64,000 nucleotides of DNA from Clostridium sp. E02 (GTDB lineage Bacteria; Bacillota; Clostridia; Lachnospirales; Lachnospiraceae). The DNA is taken from NCBI RefSeq assembly GCF_003833015.1, contig NZ_RJLQ01000011.1, forward strand, positions 62,001-126,000, written 5' to 3'. Below the pieces are notes generated by a model. That model was not told where the DNA came from. It ran no database searches and saw only the letters and a program-made list of their open reading frames with translations. Position numbers and translations under genes: made by a program. Shown here piece by piece: positions 1 through 9,265 of the stretch (position 1 is the first letter of the stretch; each line of letters opens with the position of its first letter).

Positions 1-1
1 T

Positions 2-2527
2 ACCATTATTATGCCTCCCCCTAATATAACAGGACATCTTCACATGGGACATGCCCTTGATAATACGATGCAGGATATTTTGGTGCGTTACAAGAGAATG
101 CAAGGATTTGAAACCCTGTGGCAGCCTGGTACGGATCATGCAGCCATAGCAACGGAAGTGAAAGTGGTCGATAGTTTAAAGAAGCTTGGAATAGACAAAG
201 AAGAGTTAGGCAGGGATGGCTTCTTGGAAAAATGCTGGGATTGGAAGAAAGAGTATGGAGGCAAAATTGTAAACCAGTTGCACCGAATCGGTTCTTCTGC
301 GGATTGGGATAGAGAACGTTTCACCATGGATGAGGGCTGTTCAAAGGCGGTTCAGGAAGTGTTTATAAAGCTCTATGAAAAAGGATATATTTACAAAGGA
401 TCCCGGATCGTCAACTGGTGTCCGGTATGCCAGACTTCGATTTCAGATGCAGAAGTTGATCATGAAGATCAAAATGGATTTTTCTGGCATATTAAATATC
501 CCATTGCAGGGGAAGATGGCAGATATGTAGAGATCGCAACCACCAGACCAGAGACTCTGCTTGGAGATACGGCAGTTGCAGTTAATCCGGAAGATATGCG
601 TTACAAAGACTTGATCGGGAAAAGTCTGAAACTTCCACTGACAGATCGGGAGATTCCTGTAATTGCAGATTCTTATGTAGATAAAGAATTTGGAACCGGA
701 TGTGTAAAAATTACCCCTGCCCATGACCCAAATGACTTTGAGGTAGGAAAAAGACACAATCTGGAAGAACTCATTATTATGAACGATGATGCTACAATCT
801 GTTTACCTGGCAGCAAATATCATGGAATGGATCGCTACGAAGCAAGAAAAGCGATGGTTAAGGATTTAGATGACTTAGGGCTTTTGGTTAAAGTAGTTCC
901 TCATGACCATGCGGTTGGAATCCATGATCGCTGTAAAACTACGGTAGAGCCTATGGTAAAGCAGCAGTGGTTTGTAAAGATGGAAGAGATGGCGAAACCT
1001 GCCATTGAAGCATTAAAAAGCGGGGAATTAAAATTTATACCAGAACGTTTTGATAAAATTTATCTTCACTGGTTAGAGAACATTCGTGACTGGTGTATTT
1101 CCAGACAGTTGTGGTGGGGACACCGTATTCCGGCTTATTATTGCAAGGATTGTCATGAAATTATTGTATCAAAAGACACTCCGGATGTATGCCCGCATTG
1201 CAAAGGGACAACGATTGAACAAGATGAAGACACCCTTGATACTTGGTTCTCATCTGCACTCTGGCCTTTCTCAACATTAGGGTGGCCGGAAGAAACAGAA
1301 GATTATAATTACTTCTATCCTACGGATGTTTTAGTGACTGGATATGATATTATATTTTTCTGGGTAATTCGAATGGTATTTTCTGGAATTGAACAGACTG
1401 GGAAGCTTCCGTTTCATACGGCACTAATACACGGACTTGTTCGAGATTCCGAAGGAAGAAAAATGAGTAAATCACTTGGAAATGGAATTGACCCATTGGA
1501 AGTAATTGATAAATACGGTGCAGATGCACTCCGGATGACACTAATTACAGGGAACGCACCAGGCAATGATATGCGCTTTTATTGGGAACGGGTGGAAGCT
1601 AGCAGGAATTTTGCCAATAAAGTTTGGAATGCGTCTCGTTTTATCATGATGAATATTGAAAAAGTACCAGAAGCTATGGTAGAACTATCTGAACTTACCA
1701 TTGCGGACCGGTGGATCCTTTCAAAGGGAAATCATTTAATAAAAGAAGTGACAGAAAACTTAGATAAGTATGAGCTTGGAATTGCATTGCAGAAGATCTA
1801 TGACTTTATATGGGAAGAATTCTGTGACTGGTATATTGAGATGGTGAAACCAAGACTTTGGAACGAAGAAGATGTCACGAGAGCGGCGGCTATTTGGACC
1901 TTAAAGACAGTTCTGATTCAATCATTAAAATTACTTCACCCTTACATGCCGTTTTTAACAGAGGAAATCTTCTGCAATCTGCAGGATGAAGAAGAATCCA
2001 TTATGATTTCTAATTGGCCCCAATACCGGGAAGATTGGAATTTTGAATCAGAGGAATCCGCGGTGGAGACCATTAAAGAAGCGGTAAGGGGAATTCGGAA
2101 TGTCCGTACTTCCATGAATGTACCTCCAAGCAAAAAGGCCAAGGTCTATGTGGTCTCTGAAAATCAGGATATACTTTCTGTTTTTGAAAGAAGTAAGGTA
2201 TTCTTTTCTATGTTGGGTTATGCAAGTGATGTTTATTTACAGAGCGATAAAAGTGGAATATCAGACGATGCAGTTTCGGCTGTCATCCATCAGGCTGTGA
2301 TTTATATGCCATTTGCTGAACTGGTTGATATCGAAAAGGAGATGGAACGTCTAAAAAAAGAAGAAGAACGTCTGGAAAAAGAACTTTTAAGAGTTAGAGG
2401 GATGTTAACCAATGAAAAGTTTGTAAGCAAAGCACCTCAGTCTAAAATTGAGGAAGAGAAAGAAAAGCTTGAGAAGTATACTCAGATGATGGAACAAGTA
2501 AAGGAACGATTAAACCAGCTTTCTTAA
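2..2527 (+). CDS. valS: Valine--tRNA ligase, 5' end outside window
   Basis: Class I aminoacyl-tRNA synthetase that charges tRNA-Val in the cytoplasm. The reading frame is open from the first complete codon (base 2), upstream of the first ATG at base 11, so the true start lies before the window and only some tens of residues are missing. The HIGH-type motif appears as HMGH right after PPPNITGHL, and the KMSKS motif appears as RKMSKSLGN about 485 residues in. The editing (CP1) domain lies between them, with TTRPETLLGDTAVAV. The last 70 or so residues are a Glu/Lys/Arg-rich coiled coil typical of bacterial ValRS. A clear terminator follows, so valS ends its transcript. Confidence 0.98.
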   Translation, partial: TIIMPPPNITGHLHMGHALDNTMQDILVRYKRMQGFETLWQPGTDHAAIATEVKVVDSLKKLGIDKEELGRDGFLEKCWDWKKEYGGKIVNQLHRIGSSADWDRERFTMDEGCSKAVQEVFIKLYEKGYIYKGSRIVNWCPVCQTSISDAEVDHEDQNGFFWHIKYPIAGEDGRYVEIATTRPETLLGDTAVAVNPEDMRYKDLIGKSLKLPLTDREIPVIADSYVDKEFGTGCVKITPAHDPNDFEVGKRHNLEELIIMNDDATICLPGSKYHGMDRYEARKAMVKDLDDLGLLVKVVPHDHAVGIHDRCKTTVEPMVKQQWFVKMEEMAKPAIEALKSGELKFIPERFDKIYLHWLENIRDWCISRQLWWGHRIPAYYCKDCHEIIVSKDTPDVCPHCKGTTIEQDEDTLDTWFSSALWPFSTLGWPEETEDYNYFYPTDVLVTGYDIIFFWVIRMVFSGIEQTGKLPFHTALIHGLVRDSEGRKMSKSLGNGIDPLEVIDKYGADALRMTLITGNAPGNDMRFYWERVEASRNFANKVWNASRFIMMNIEKVPEAMVELSELTIADRWILSKGNHLIKEVTENLDKYELGIALQKIYDFIWEEFCDWYIEMVKPRLWNEEDVTRAAAIWTLKTVLIQSLKLLHPYMPFLTEEIFCNLQDEEESIMISNWPQYREDWNFESEESAVETIKEAVRGIRNVRTSMNVPPSKKAKVYVVSENQDILSVFERSKVFFSMLGYASDVYLQSDKSGISDDAVSAVIHQAVIYMPFAELVDIEKEMERLKKEEERLEKELLRVRGMLTNEKFVSKAPQSKIEEEKEKLEKYTQMMEQVKERLNQLS

Positions 2528-2568
2528 GTGAATGGGTTGGATCATCGACAATTTAAATGGAACAGAAA

Positions 2569-2610
2569 AAACAGTCGAACACGGTAAAAATCCGTGTTTG
2601 GCTGTTTTTT
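2569..2610 (+). terminator. Intrinsic terminator after valS
   Basis: A 15-16 bp stem (AACAGTCGAACACGG pairing with CCGTGTTTGGCTGTT, including G-T pairs), a short A-rich loop and a run of six T. It lies 40 bases after the valS stop. Confidence 0.9.
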
Positions 2611-2706
2611 GCTATTAACTGGGTGGGGGAAGCTCTCTTTTTTTTTGTTTCTTTTTTTTACCTTAAAATAAAATGGAAAAATGAGTAGATAAAGCCTGAT
2701 CTTTCA

Positions 2707-2802
2707 TGTCGAAATCTGACATAGCAGGATGGAAAAAGACGATGAAAAACAGGAATTAACCTCATGGTTTTGACAAATTCTGAAAGGAATACTAGATATA
2801 AT
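2707..2802 (+). promoter_or_regulatory. spoIIG-type promoter with Spo0A boxes
   Basis: TTGACA at 2770-2775 and TATAAT at 2797-2802 are 21 bases apart, longer than the usual 17. In Bacillus subtilis the spoIIG promoter is a sigma-A promoter with an abnormally long spacer that needs phosphorylated Spo0A. A perfect 0A box, TGTCGAA, lies at 2707-2713, and a second match to TGNCRAA (TGACAAA) lies at 2771-2777 over the -35. Placement and spacing match the known system; use by Spo0A is inferred. Confidence 0.7.
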
Positions 2803-2820
2803 GTTCGTACAGGGCAGGAG

Positions 2821-3657
2821 GTGAATGCAGCAACGGAAATAAACCTGTACATAGATGTATTGTTCTTGGTCAACTTTATCATGGATTTATTCATATTGTC
2901 TATCGTAAGACGTGGAATGAAGTATCCTATGATCCGGTGGAGGATTATTCTGGGATCAGCTTTGGGAGCGGTGTGGGCTGTTATTGTCACTGCATTTCCC
3001 ATATTTCCCCAAATTGTGGAAATGATAATGACCTATTTTGTGATAAGTATTCTAATGGTGATAACTGCCTTCAACTTAAAAAAACCGAAGGAGATCGGGA
3101 AAGCGGTATCTGCTCTTTATCTTTCTGCACTGGTAATAGGGGGAATCATGTCTGCCCTATACCAACATACGAAGGCTGGTTATTATATAGAACAAATTCT
3201 TAGGGGAAATGGTCAGGGAGCGATTCCTTTTTACCGGTTGATTTTTCTTGCGGCAGGTACATACTTTGGAATCCGAGCCCTTTTGAGGTGGATTCTTCCA
3301 ATGATGAAAGAAAAGAGTAATTTTTACGAAGTCACAATGCATTATAAAGGAAAGGAAAAAAAGGTGACTGCTCTTCTTGATACAGGAAACCGTTTGTATG
3401 AACCGGTAAGCCGCAAACCCGTCCATGTTGTGACTTATGAGGCGGTTAAGGAGCTTTGTGAAAGTGTGTCAGAAGTTATTTATATCCCCTTTGGAAGTGT
3501 AGGAAAAACCAGTGGCATGATGCCAGGCATCTTTCTTGATGAGATGGAAATTCGGCAAGGGGATGTAGTGAAAGTAATTAAAAAACCTCTGATTGCTGTC
3601 TGTAAAAAGACGTTATCCGGAAAAGGAGAATATCAGATGTTGTTGCATGAGGAATGA
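2821..3657 (+). CDS. spoIIGA: Sigma-E processing peptidase SpoIIGA
   Basis: Membrane-bound aspartic protease that cleaves the pro-sequence of sigma-E in the mother cell. About five hydrophobic segments fill the N-terminal half. The C-terminal half carries the protease signature LLDTGNRLYEP with the catalytic Asp. The next gene is its substrate, sigE. The start is uncertain. An ATG at 2764 is in frame but lies upstream of the predicted promoter -10 and would be untranslated. GTG at 2821 is the next choice, yet AGGAGGTG (2816-2823) overlaps it. Family members usually begin just before the YIDVLFLVNF segment, so a nonstandard start a few codons on (for example ATA at 2839) cannot be excluded. 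Confidence 0.9.
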   Translation: MNAATEINLYIDVLFLVNFIMDLFILSIVRRGMKYPMIRWRIILGSALGAVWAVIVTAFPIFPQIVEMIMTYFVISILMVITAFNLKKPKEIGKAVSALYLSALVIGGIMSALYQHTKAGYYIEQILRGNGQGAIPFYRLIFLAAGTYFGIRALLRWILPMMKEKSNFYEVTMHYKGKEKKVTALLDTGNRLYEPVSRKPVHVVTYEAVKELCESVSEVIYIPFGSVGKTSGMMPGIFLDEMEIRQGDVVKVIKKPLIAVCKKTLSGKGEYQMLLHEE

Positions 3658-3686
3658 ATCTATGATGTAAAGGAGAGAGGATCGAC

Positions 3687-4427
3687 ATGATTATAAAAGT
3701 ATCCGTACCAAATCGTTTTCAGTTTAAGGCAATTCCGACATTTAGAACGCTGATGATGCCGTCTCAGGGGGAGGTCCATTACATCGGAGGGGCAGATATA
3801 CTGCCACCACCACTTGACAGCGTAAGAGAAGCACAGACAATAGCTTTGCTGGGAGGGGATGATGACCAGAACGCAAAGTCTGAATTGATTGAGCACAATC
3901 TTCGGCTTGTAGTATATATTGCAAAAAAGTTTGATAATACCAGCGTTGGGGTAGAAGATTTAATATCCATTGGAACCATTGGGCTAATCAAAGCCATTAA
4001 TACGTTTAATCCGGAGAAAAACATTAAATTGGCAACGTATGCTTCCCGGTGCATTGAGAATGAGATTCTTATGTATCTTAGACGAAATAATAAGACCAAA
4101 ATGGAAGTTTCTATTGATGAACCGCTAAATGTAGACTGGGATGGGAATGAACTTCTTTTATCAGATATTCTTGGTACTGATGAAGATGTGATTTATAAAG
4201 ACTTGGAAACTGAGGTGGAACGGAATCTTTTAAATACAGCAATCAGCCATCTAAATCCTAGAGAACGAAAAATTGTGGAACTTCGTTTTGGTCTGACTGA
4301 TGTAGATGGAGAGGAGATGACCCAAAAAGAAGTAGCTGATCTATTGGGAATCTCACAGTCTTACATATCAAGACTGGAAAAGAAAATCATGAAACGACTG
4401 AAAAAAGAGATAGTGCGGTTCGAATAA
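3687..4427 (+). CDS. sigE: Mother-cell sporulation sigma factor, pro-sigma-E
   Basis: RNA polymerase sigma factor for early mother-cell gene expression during sporulation. It is 246 residues. An N-terminal pro-sequence of about 30 residues precedes [12 protein letters not shown], which corresponds to the region where SpoIIGA cuts. Region 2 follows ([41 protein letters not shown]) and region 4 closes the protein with a helix-turn-helix ([19 protein letters not shown]). AAAGGAGAGAGG precedes the ATG. It lies 29 bases after spoIIGA and is almost certainly cotranscribed with it. Confidence 0.98.
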   Translation: MIIKVSVPNRFQFKAIPTFRTLMMPSQGEVHYIGGADILPPPLDSVREAQTIALLGGDDDQNAKSELIEHNLRLVVYIAKKFDNTSVGVEDLISIGTIGLIKAINTFNPEKNIKLATYASRCIENEILMYLRRNNKTKMEVSIDEPLNVDWDGNELLLSDILGTDEDVIYKDLETEVERNLLNTAISHLNPRERKIVELRFGLTDVDGEEMTQKEVADLLGISQSYISRLEKKIMKRLKKEIVRFE

Positions 4428-4446
4428 ATACGGGGAGCTTGTTATT

Positions 4447-4527
4447 GTGTTTGATGAATATGAAGCAGCACCTGGATACATGGGGACAGTGGAATTTACA
4501 ATACCAAAGTCTGTCACAGAATTCTAA
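4447..4527 (+). CDS. Possible 26-residue ORF after sigE
   Basis: A GTG-initiated ORF of 26 codons with GGGGAG nine bases upstream, ending before the hairpin at 4539-4564. It occupies the place where sigG begins in related genomes, but the peptide (VFDEYEAAPGYMG...) does not resemble the sigma-G N-terminus. I recognise no family, and it may be chance. Confidence 0.2.
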   Translation: MFDEYEAAPGYMGTVEFTIPKSVTEF

Positions 4528-4538
4528 TTATGTAAGCT

Positions 4539-4564
4539 AAGCCTGCCTTGTAAAAGGTGGGCTT
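4539..4564. terminator. Hairpin between convergent sigE and sigG
   Basis: A 9 bp stem (TAAGCCTGC side against GGTGGGCTT side, with G-T pairs) and an 8-base loop. There is no real T-run on either strand, so it is a weak terminator candidate. Confidence 0.4.
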
Positions 4565-4594
4565 ATGTTATGGATATATCTGGTAGAATGATTC

Positions 4595-5371
4595 CTATGA
4601 GAGATAACTCTTCATTGTTTTTAATGCATTCTTTTCCAGACGACTGACTTGCGCCTGGCTGATATGAATCTCATCTGCGACTTCCGTCTGGGTTTTTCCT
4701 TCGAAAAACCTCATATCAATGATATGGCGTTCCCGTTCAGGAAGTCTGCACATGGCTTCATTTAAGGAAATATCTTCAACCCAATTCTCTTCCAAATTTT
4801 TCTTGTCACTAATTTGGTCCATGACAAAGAGAGGATCGCCGCCATCCGAATAGACTGGTTCGTATAAACTCACAGGGCTTTGTATGGCATCGAGTGCATA
4901 GGTTATAGCTTCCTTGCTGACCCCGATTTCATCAGAGATTTCCATAAGCGTTGGCTCTTTTAAGTTCCGCTTCATTAAATTTTCTTTGGCATATATGGCT
5001 TTGTAAGCAGTGTCACGCAGAGATCGGCTGACGCGAATAGAATTGTTATCCCTAAGATAACGCCGAACTTCCCCAAGTATCATGGGTACTGCATAGGTGG
5101 AGAACCGGACGTTTTGCGTAATATCAAAATTATCGATGGCTTTAATAAGACCAATGCAGCCAATTTGAAACAAATCGTCCACGTTTTCACTACTGCCTGT
5201 AAAACGTTGTATGACGCTGAGAACCAGTCTTAAGTTTCCCTTGATGTAATCTTCTCTGGCTTTTTTATCCCCATTTAAAATCCGTTTGAACAGGACTTCC
5301 TTCTCTTCATTGCTCAGAAGAGGCAGTTTGGAAGTATTGACGCCACAAATCTCTACTTTGTATCCAGACAT
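4595..5371 (-). CDS. sigG: Forespore sporulation sigma factor, sigma-G
   Basis: Late forespore-specific sigma factor. It is 258 residues and begins MSGYKVEICGVNTSKLPLL, the characteristic sigma-G N-terminus that in Bacillus is needed for control by SpoIIAB. Region 2 (NLRLVLSVIQRF, DLFQIGCIGLIKAIDNFD, FSTYAVPMILGEVRRYLRD), region 3 and a region 4 helix-turn-helix (VADEIHISQAQVSRLEK) are present. The start has GGAGGG upstream. It sits tail-to-tail with sigE rather than downstream of it on the same strand, so read-through from the spoIIG promoter cannot reach it. Confidence 0.97.
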   Translation of the reverse strand: MSGYKVEICGVNTSKLPLLSNEEKEVLFKRILNGDKKAREDYIKGNLRLVLSVIQRFTGSSENVDDLFQIGCIGLIKAIDNFDITQNVRFSTYAVPMILGEVRRYLRDNNSIRVSRSLRDTAYKAIYAKENLMKRNLKEPTLMEISDEIGVSKEAITYALDAIQSPVSLYEPVYSDGGDPLFVMDQISDKKNLEENWVEDISLNEAMCRLPERERHIIDMRFFEGKTQTEVADEIHISQAQVSRLEKNALKTMKSYLS

Positions 5372-5408
5372 ATCTTTCCCTCCGCATCATTTTTTTAGCT
5401 CATAAAGA

Positions 5409-5438
5409 AATGATGTACTCATTCGAGGGCTTTTATAC
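5409..5438 (-). promoter_or_regulatory. Candidate sigma-F/sigma-G promoter of sigG
   Basis: On the minus strand GTATAA (5433-5438) and CATCATT (5409-5415) are 17 bases apart. This resembles the GNATAW and CATNNTA elements read by forespore sigma factors, and sigG is known to be sigma-F dependent and autoregulated. The match is imperfect. Confidence 0.4.
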
Positions 5439-5477
5439 GATACCGGAAATAAAATTTATTTCCAGTTTTTGGTCGGT

Positions 5478-6248
5478 TTAAATTTTCCTGTTTTTTTCGT
5501 ATAAAATCAGCAGGCCTTTTAATAAAAGGGTATCATCGTAACGAATTTTATGTGTACAGAGTGGTAGTACAGAGGCGGTCAATTCACCAGTAGCAATCAA
5601 ACTTGCTTTTGCGTTTAATTCTTTCTCCATCTGGTCAATGATACCATCTATCATTGCGGCATTCCCATAAAGAATCCCGTTTTTCATACAATCATTCGTA
5701 TTTTTACCAATTATTTGTTCTGGTTTGTCTAAACCGATGAGTGGAAGCTGAGCGGCCTGGCTGCTTAGTGAGTCCAAGGAAACCCGAAGCCCTGGAAAAA
5801 TAATACCACCAATATAATCTCCTTTTTGATCAATCACGGAGATTGTGGTGGCAGTTCCCATATAGATAACGATGATAGGAGCCGTATATTCTTTTATAGC
5901 TGCAACGGCATTCACAATTAAATCACTGCCCACTGATTTTGGATTGTCCATTTTAATGTTTAAACCTGTTTTCATACCGGAACCTACCAGCATGGGTGTG
6001 ATTTTTGTTGATTTTTTCACTGCCGAAATAAGAATATCGGTAAGTGGAGGAACTACGGATGAGACAATCGCTCCCTCAATAAAAGGAATGGGCAGCTGAT
6101 GGATCTCCATCACATTCTTAATATTGACGGCATATTCAAATTCTGTCTTTGTGTGATCAGTGGCTACCCGTTCTACAAAGTAAGTTCTGGAATTGTCAAT
6201 GCCTCCAATGATGATGTGGCTGTTTCCGACGTCGATCGCTAAAATCAT
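5478..6248 (-). CDS. coaX: Type III pantothenate kinase
   Basis: Phosphorylates pantothenate, the first step of coenzyme A synthesis. The protein is about 256 residues with the ASKHA-fold phosphate motif MILAIDVGNSHI at the N-terminus, the VGSDLIVNAVAA segment, and MGTATTISVID followed by GGIIFPGLRVS. The frame stays open upstream to 6320, but the family begins at MILAIDVGN, and AAAGGAG lies 8 bases before that ATG. It is divergent from coaBC, which catalyses the next two CoA steps, so one short intergenic region probably serves both. Confidence 0.96.
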   Translation of the reverse strand: MILAIDVGNSHIIIGGIDNSRTYFVERVATDHTKTEFEYAVNIKNVMEIHQLPIPFIEGAIVSSVVPPLTDILISAVKKSTKITPMLVGSGMKTGLNIKMDNPKSVGSDLIVNAVAAIKEYTAPIIVIYMGTATTISVIDQKGDYIGGIIFPGLRVSLDSLSSQAAQLPLIGLDKPEQIIGKNTNDCMKNGILYGNAAMIDGIIDQMEKELNAKASLIATGELTASVLPLCTHKIRYDDTLLLKGLLILYEKNRKI

Positions 6249-6332
6249 AGAGGGAACTCCTTTCCAACCTTTTTTTCTTATGCTATACTGTAGAATATCA
6301 TATTTTACAAGGAAAAACAACGGGAGGCGTTT

Positions 6333-7538
6333 ATGCTAAAAGGAAAAAATATTATTTTAGGAGTTACCGGAAGCATTGCTGCTTATAAGATTGCTGGACT
6401 AGCCAGCATGCTAGTGAAAAAAGGCTGCCATGTACAAGTACTCATGACTAGAAATGCTGCCAATTTTATTAATCCCATCACCTTTGAAACATTGACCGGA
6501 AACAAGTGTCTTGTGGATACCTTTGACCGGAATTTTCAATTTAACGTGGAACATGTATCTGTCGCAAAGACCGCAGACTTGGTTATGGTGGCACCAGCCA
6601 GTGCCAATGTGATTGCCAAACTTGCTCATGGACTAGCGGATGATATGCTCACAACAACTGTACTTGCATGTAAGTGCAAAAAGTTCATTGCACCGGCCAT
6701 GAATACCAATATGTACAACAACCCCATTGTACAAGATAACATTAAGATTTGTCAGTCTTATGGGATGGAAGTGATCGATCCAGCGTTTGGGTATCTGGCA
6801 TGTGGAGACACTGGGGCAGGAAAGATGCCAGAGCCAGAGACACTTTATTCATACATTGAACGAGAAGCAGCCTATGGGAAAGATCTGATTGGAAAAAAGA
6901 TTTTGGTCACTGCAGGTCCTACCAGAGAAGCCATTGATCCAGTGCGTTTTCTTACAAATCATTCCACTGGTAAGATGGGATATGCCATTGCCAGAGCCGC
7001 ATCGTTACGAGGTGCTGAGGTAACACTCGTTACGGGAAAAACAGAGGTGCCAACCCCTTTATTTGTTAAGGTGTTAAGAGTGGAAAGTGCAAAAGAAATG
7101 TTTGAAGCTGTAACAGAACATGCTTTGGATCAGGATGCCGTGATCAAAGCTGCGGCGGTAGCAGATTATCGGCCCAAACAGGTTAGTACAGAAAAGAACA
7201 AGAAAAAAGAAGGGGATTTGACGCTAGAACTAGAGCGCACAGATGATATACTGAAATGGCTGGGAGAACACAGAAAACCGGGATTATTTTTGTGCGGTTT
7301 TTCAATGGAAACCCAGAACATGTTGGAAAACTCCAGAGGAAAGTTGGATAAGAAACATATTGATATGATGGTGGCGAATAATTTAAAAGTTCAGGGTGCT
7401 GGATTTGGGACAGATACCAATGTTGTCACTATAATTACAAGGGAAAAAGAAACATCTCTTGAAAAAATGACGAAAGAAGAAGTGGCTCACTATTTACTAA
7501 AAGAAATATTTTCTTTAAAATCTAAGTCATCCCAATGA
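6333..7538 (+). CDS. coaBC: Bifunctional phosphopantothenoylcysteine decarboxylase / phosphopantothenate--cysteine ligase
   Basis: Catalyses the second and third steps of coenzyme A synthesis. It is 401 residues. The N-terminal flavin-dependent CoaC half has GVTGSIAAYK, the active His in FNVEHVSV, and PAMNTNMYNNP. The C-terminal CoaB ligase half begins near residue 190 with VTAGPTREAIDPVRFLTN and HSTGKMGYAIA. GGGAGG lies upstream of the ATG. Its head-to-head arrangement with coaX places three consecutive CoA activities at one locus. Confidence 0.97.
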   Translation: MLKGKNIILGVTGSIAAYKIAGLASMLVKKGCHVQVLMTRNAANFINPITFETLTGNKCLVDTFDRNFQFNVEHVSVAKTADLVMVAPASANVIAKLAHGLADDMLTTTVLACKCKKFIAPAMNTNMYNNPIVQDNIKICQSYGMEVIDPAFGYLACGDTGAGKMPEPETLYSYIEREAAYGKDLIGKKILVTAGPTREAIDPVRFLTNHSTGKMGYAIARAASLRGAEVTLVTGKTEVPTPLFVKVLRVESAKEMFEAVTEHALDQDAVIKAAAVADYRPKQVSTEKNKKKEGDLTLELERTDDILKWLGEHRKPGLFLCGFSMETQNMLENSRGKLDKKHIDMMVANNLKVQGAGFGTDTNVVTIITREKETSLEKMTKEEVAHYLLKEIFSLKSKSSQ

Positions 7539-7625
7539 CCGTTATAGTAGATAGAATCTTGACGAATGGTTAAAATCATACTACAATAGACAAGATCTAG
7601 ACGTATAATTGGAGGAACTATTTTT

Positions 7626-9215
7626 GTGAATATAGCGGACGAAATAAAAAAGAGAAGAACATTTGCCATTATTTCCCATCCAGATGCCGGTAAAACGACA
7701 TTGACAGAGAAATTTCTTCTCTATGGAGGTGCAATCAATCTGGCAGGTTCGGTCAAAGGCAGAAAAGCAGCAAAGCATGCAGTATCTGACTGGATGGAGA
7801 TTGAAAAGGAGAGGGGAATTTCCGTAACCTCTTCTGTTTTACAGTTTAATTATGACGGATACTGCATTAATATCCTGGACACACCGGGACATCAAGATTT
7901 CTCGGAGGATACGTACCGTACTTTAATGGCTGCGGATTCGGCTGTTATGGTGATCGACGGTTCTAGGGGTGTGGAGGCACAGACCATCAAGCTTTTTAAG
8001 GTATGTGTAATGCGGCATATTCCTATTTTTACATTTATTAACAAGATGGATCGAGAGGCAAAAGATCCGTTTGAGTTGATGGATGAGATTGAAGATGTCT
8101 TAGGAATCCGTACTTGTCCGGTGAATTGGCCTATTGGATGCGGGAGAGACTTTAAAGGCGTGTATGACCGGCATAGAGAAACCATAACAACTTATCGTGC
8201 CACCATGAATGGACAGAAAGAAGTAGAATCATTGGAAGTTCAGCTTGGAGATAAGCAGGTGGATGAAATGATCGGTGAAAGTCAACATAGACAGTTGATA
8301 GAGGAAATTGAACTTTTAGATGGTGCCAGTGATGAGATGGATATGGATCGTGTTAACAAGGGTGAGCTTTCTCCCGTATTTTTTGGCTCGGCACTGACTA
8401 ATTTTGGTGTTGAGACATTTTTACAGCATTTTCTTCAGATGACGACTTCTCCTTTGCCAAGATTGACTACAACAGGAGTTGTGGATCCTTTTGAAGAAAA
8501 CTTCTCTGCTTTTGTCTTTAAGATACAGGCAAACATGAACAAAGCCCACAGAGATCGAATTGCCTTTATGAGGATTGTTTCCGGCAGATTTGATGCTGGC
8601 ATGGAAGTCTTTCATGTACAGGGAGGGAAAAAACTTCGGCTTTCCCAACCTCAGCAGATGATGGCTCAGGATCGTAAGATAGTAGAAACTGCGTATGCGG
8701 GGGATATTATTGGTGTGTTCGATCCTGGTATATTTTCCATTGGAGATACCCTTTGTAAATCCAATGATAGGTTTGAATACGAAGGAATCCCAACGTTTGC
8801 ACCGGAGCATTTTGCCAGAGTTAGACAGATGGACACCATGAAACGGAAGCAGTTTTTAAAAGGAGTCAATCAGATTGCACAGGAAGGTGCCATTCAGATT
8901 TTCCAGGAATTTAACACAGGAATGGAAGAAATTATTGTGGGAGTAGTCGGTGAACTGCAGTTCGAAGTACTCACATATCGTTTGGAGAATGAATACAACG
9001 TAGAAGTAAAGCTTGAAAAACTCCCTTATGAATACATTCGTTGGGTAGAAAATAAAGATGAAATTGATGTAAAAAAAATCCAGGGAACTTCGGATATGAA
9101 GCGTATCAAGGATTTAAAAGACAGTCCATTGCTTTTATTCGTCAATAGCTGGAGTATTAACATGGTGTTGGAACGTAACCCAGAACTAAGGCTTTCTGAA
9201 TTTGGACACAATTAA
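7626..9215 (+). CDS. prfC: Peptide chain release factor 3
   Basis: Translational GTPase that removes RF1/RF2 from the ribosome after termination. It is 529 residues with G1 HPDAGKTTLTEK, the switch region with RGISVTSSVLQF, G3 DTPGHQDF and G4 NKMD, followed by EF-Tu-like domain II and an RF3-specific C-terminal domain. The length matches RF3. The start is GTG, 10 bases after GGAGG. Confidence 0.97.
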   Translation: MNIADEIKKRRTFAIISHPDAGKTTLTEKFLLYGGAINLAGSVKGRKAAKHAVSDWMEIEKERGISVTSSVLQFNYDGYCINILDTPGHQDFSEDTYRTLMAADSAVMVIDGSRGVEAQTIKLFKVCVMRHIPIFTFINKMDREAKDPFELMDEIEDVLGIRTCPVNWPIGCGRDFKGVYDRHRETITTYRATMNGQKEVESLEVQLGDKQVDEMIGESQHRQLIEEIELLDGASDEMDMDRVNKGELSPVFFGSALTNFGVETFLQHFLQMTTSPLPRLTTTGVVDPFEENFSAFVFKIQANMNKAHRDRIAFMRIVSGRFDAGMEVFHVQGGKKLRLSQPQQMMAQDRKIVETAYAGDIIGVFDPGIFSIGDTLCKSNDRFEYEGIPTFAPEHFARVRQMDTMKRKQFLKGVNQIAQEGAIQIFQEFNTGMEEIIVGVVGELQFEVLTYRLENEYNVEVKLEKLPYEYIRWVENKDEIDVKKIQGTSDMKRIKDLKDSPLLLFVNSWSINMVLERNPELRLSEFGHN

Positions 9216-9265
9216 AATTCACAAGTCATAGTAAGGGATGGAAAATGAAAAGGAGGCAGCAGACT

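Noticed and set aside
443-757. Long minus-strand ORF inside valS
   Set aside because: Shadow of a strongly conserved gene; no ribosome site and no recognisable protein.
4447-4527. 26-codon ORF as a remnant of a second sigG start
   Set aside because: The peptide has no similarity to the sigma-G N-terminus (KVEICGVNTSKLP), so it was kept only as a low-confidence ORF.
5446-5464. GGAAATAAA/TTTATTTCC palindrome between coaX and sigG as a terminator
   Set aside because: The loop is a single base and there is no T-run on either strand; it may be an operator, but nothing supports one.
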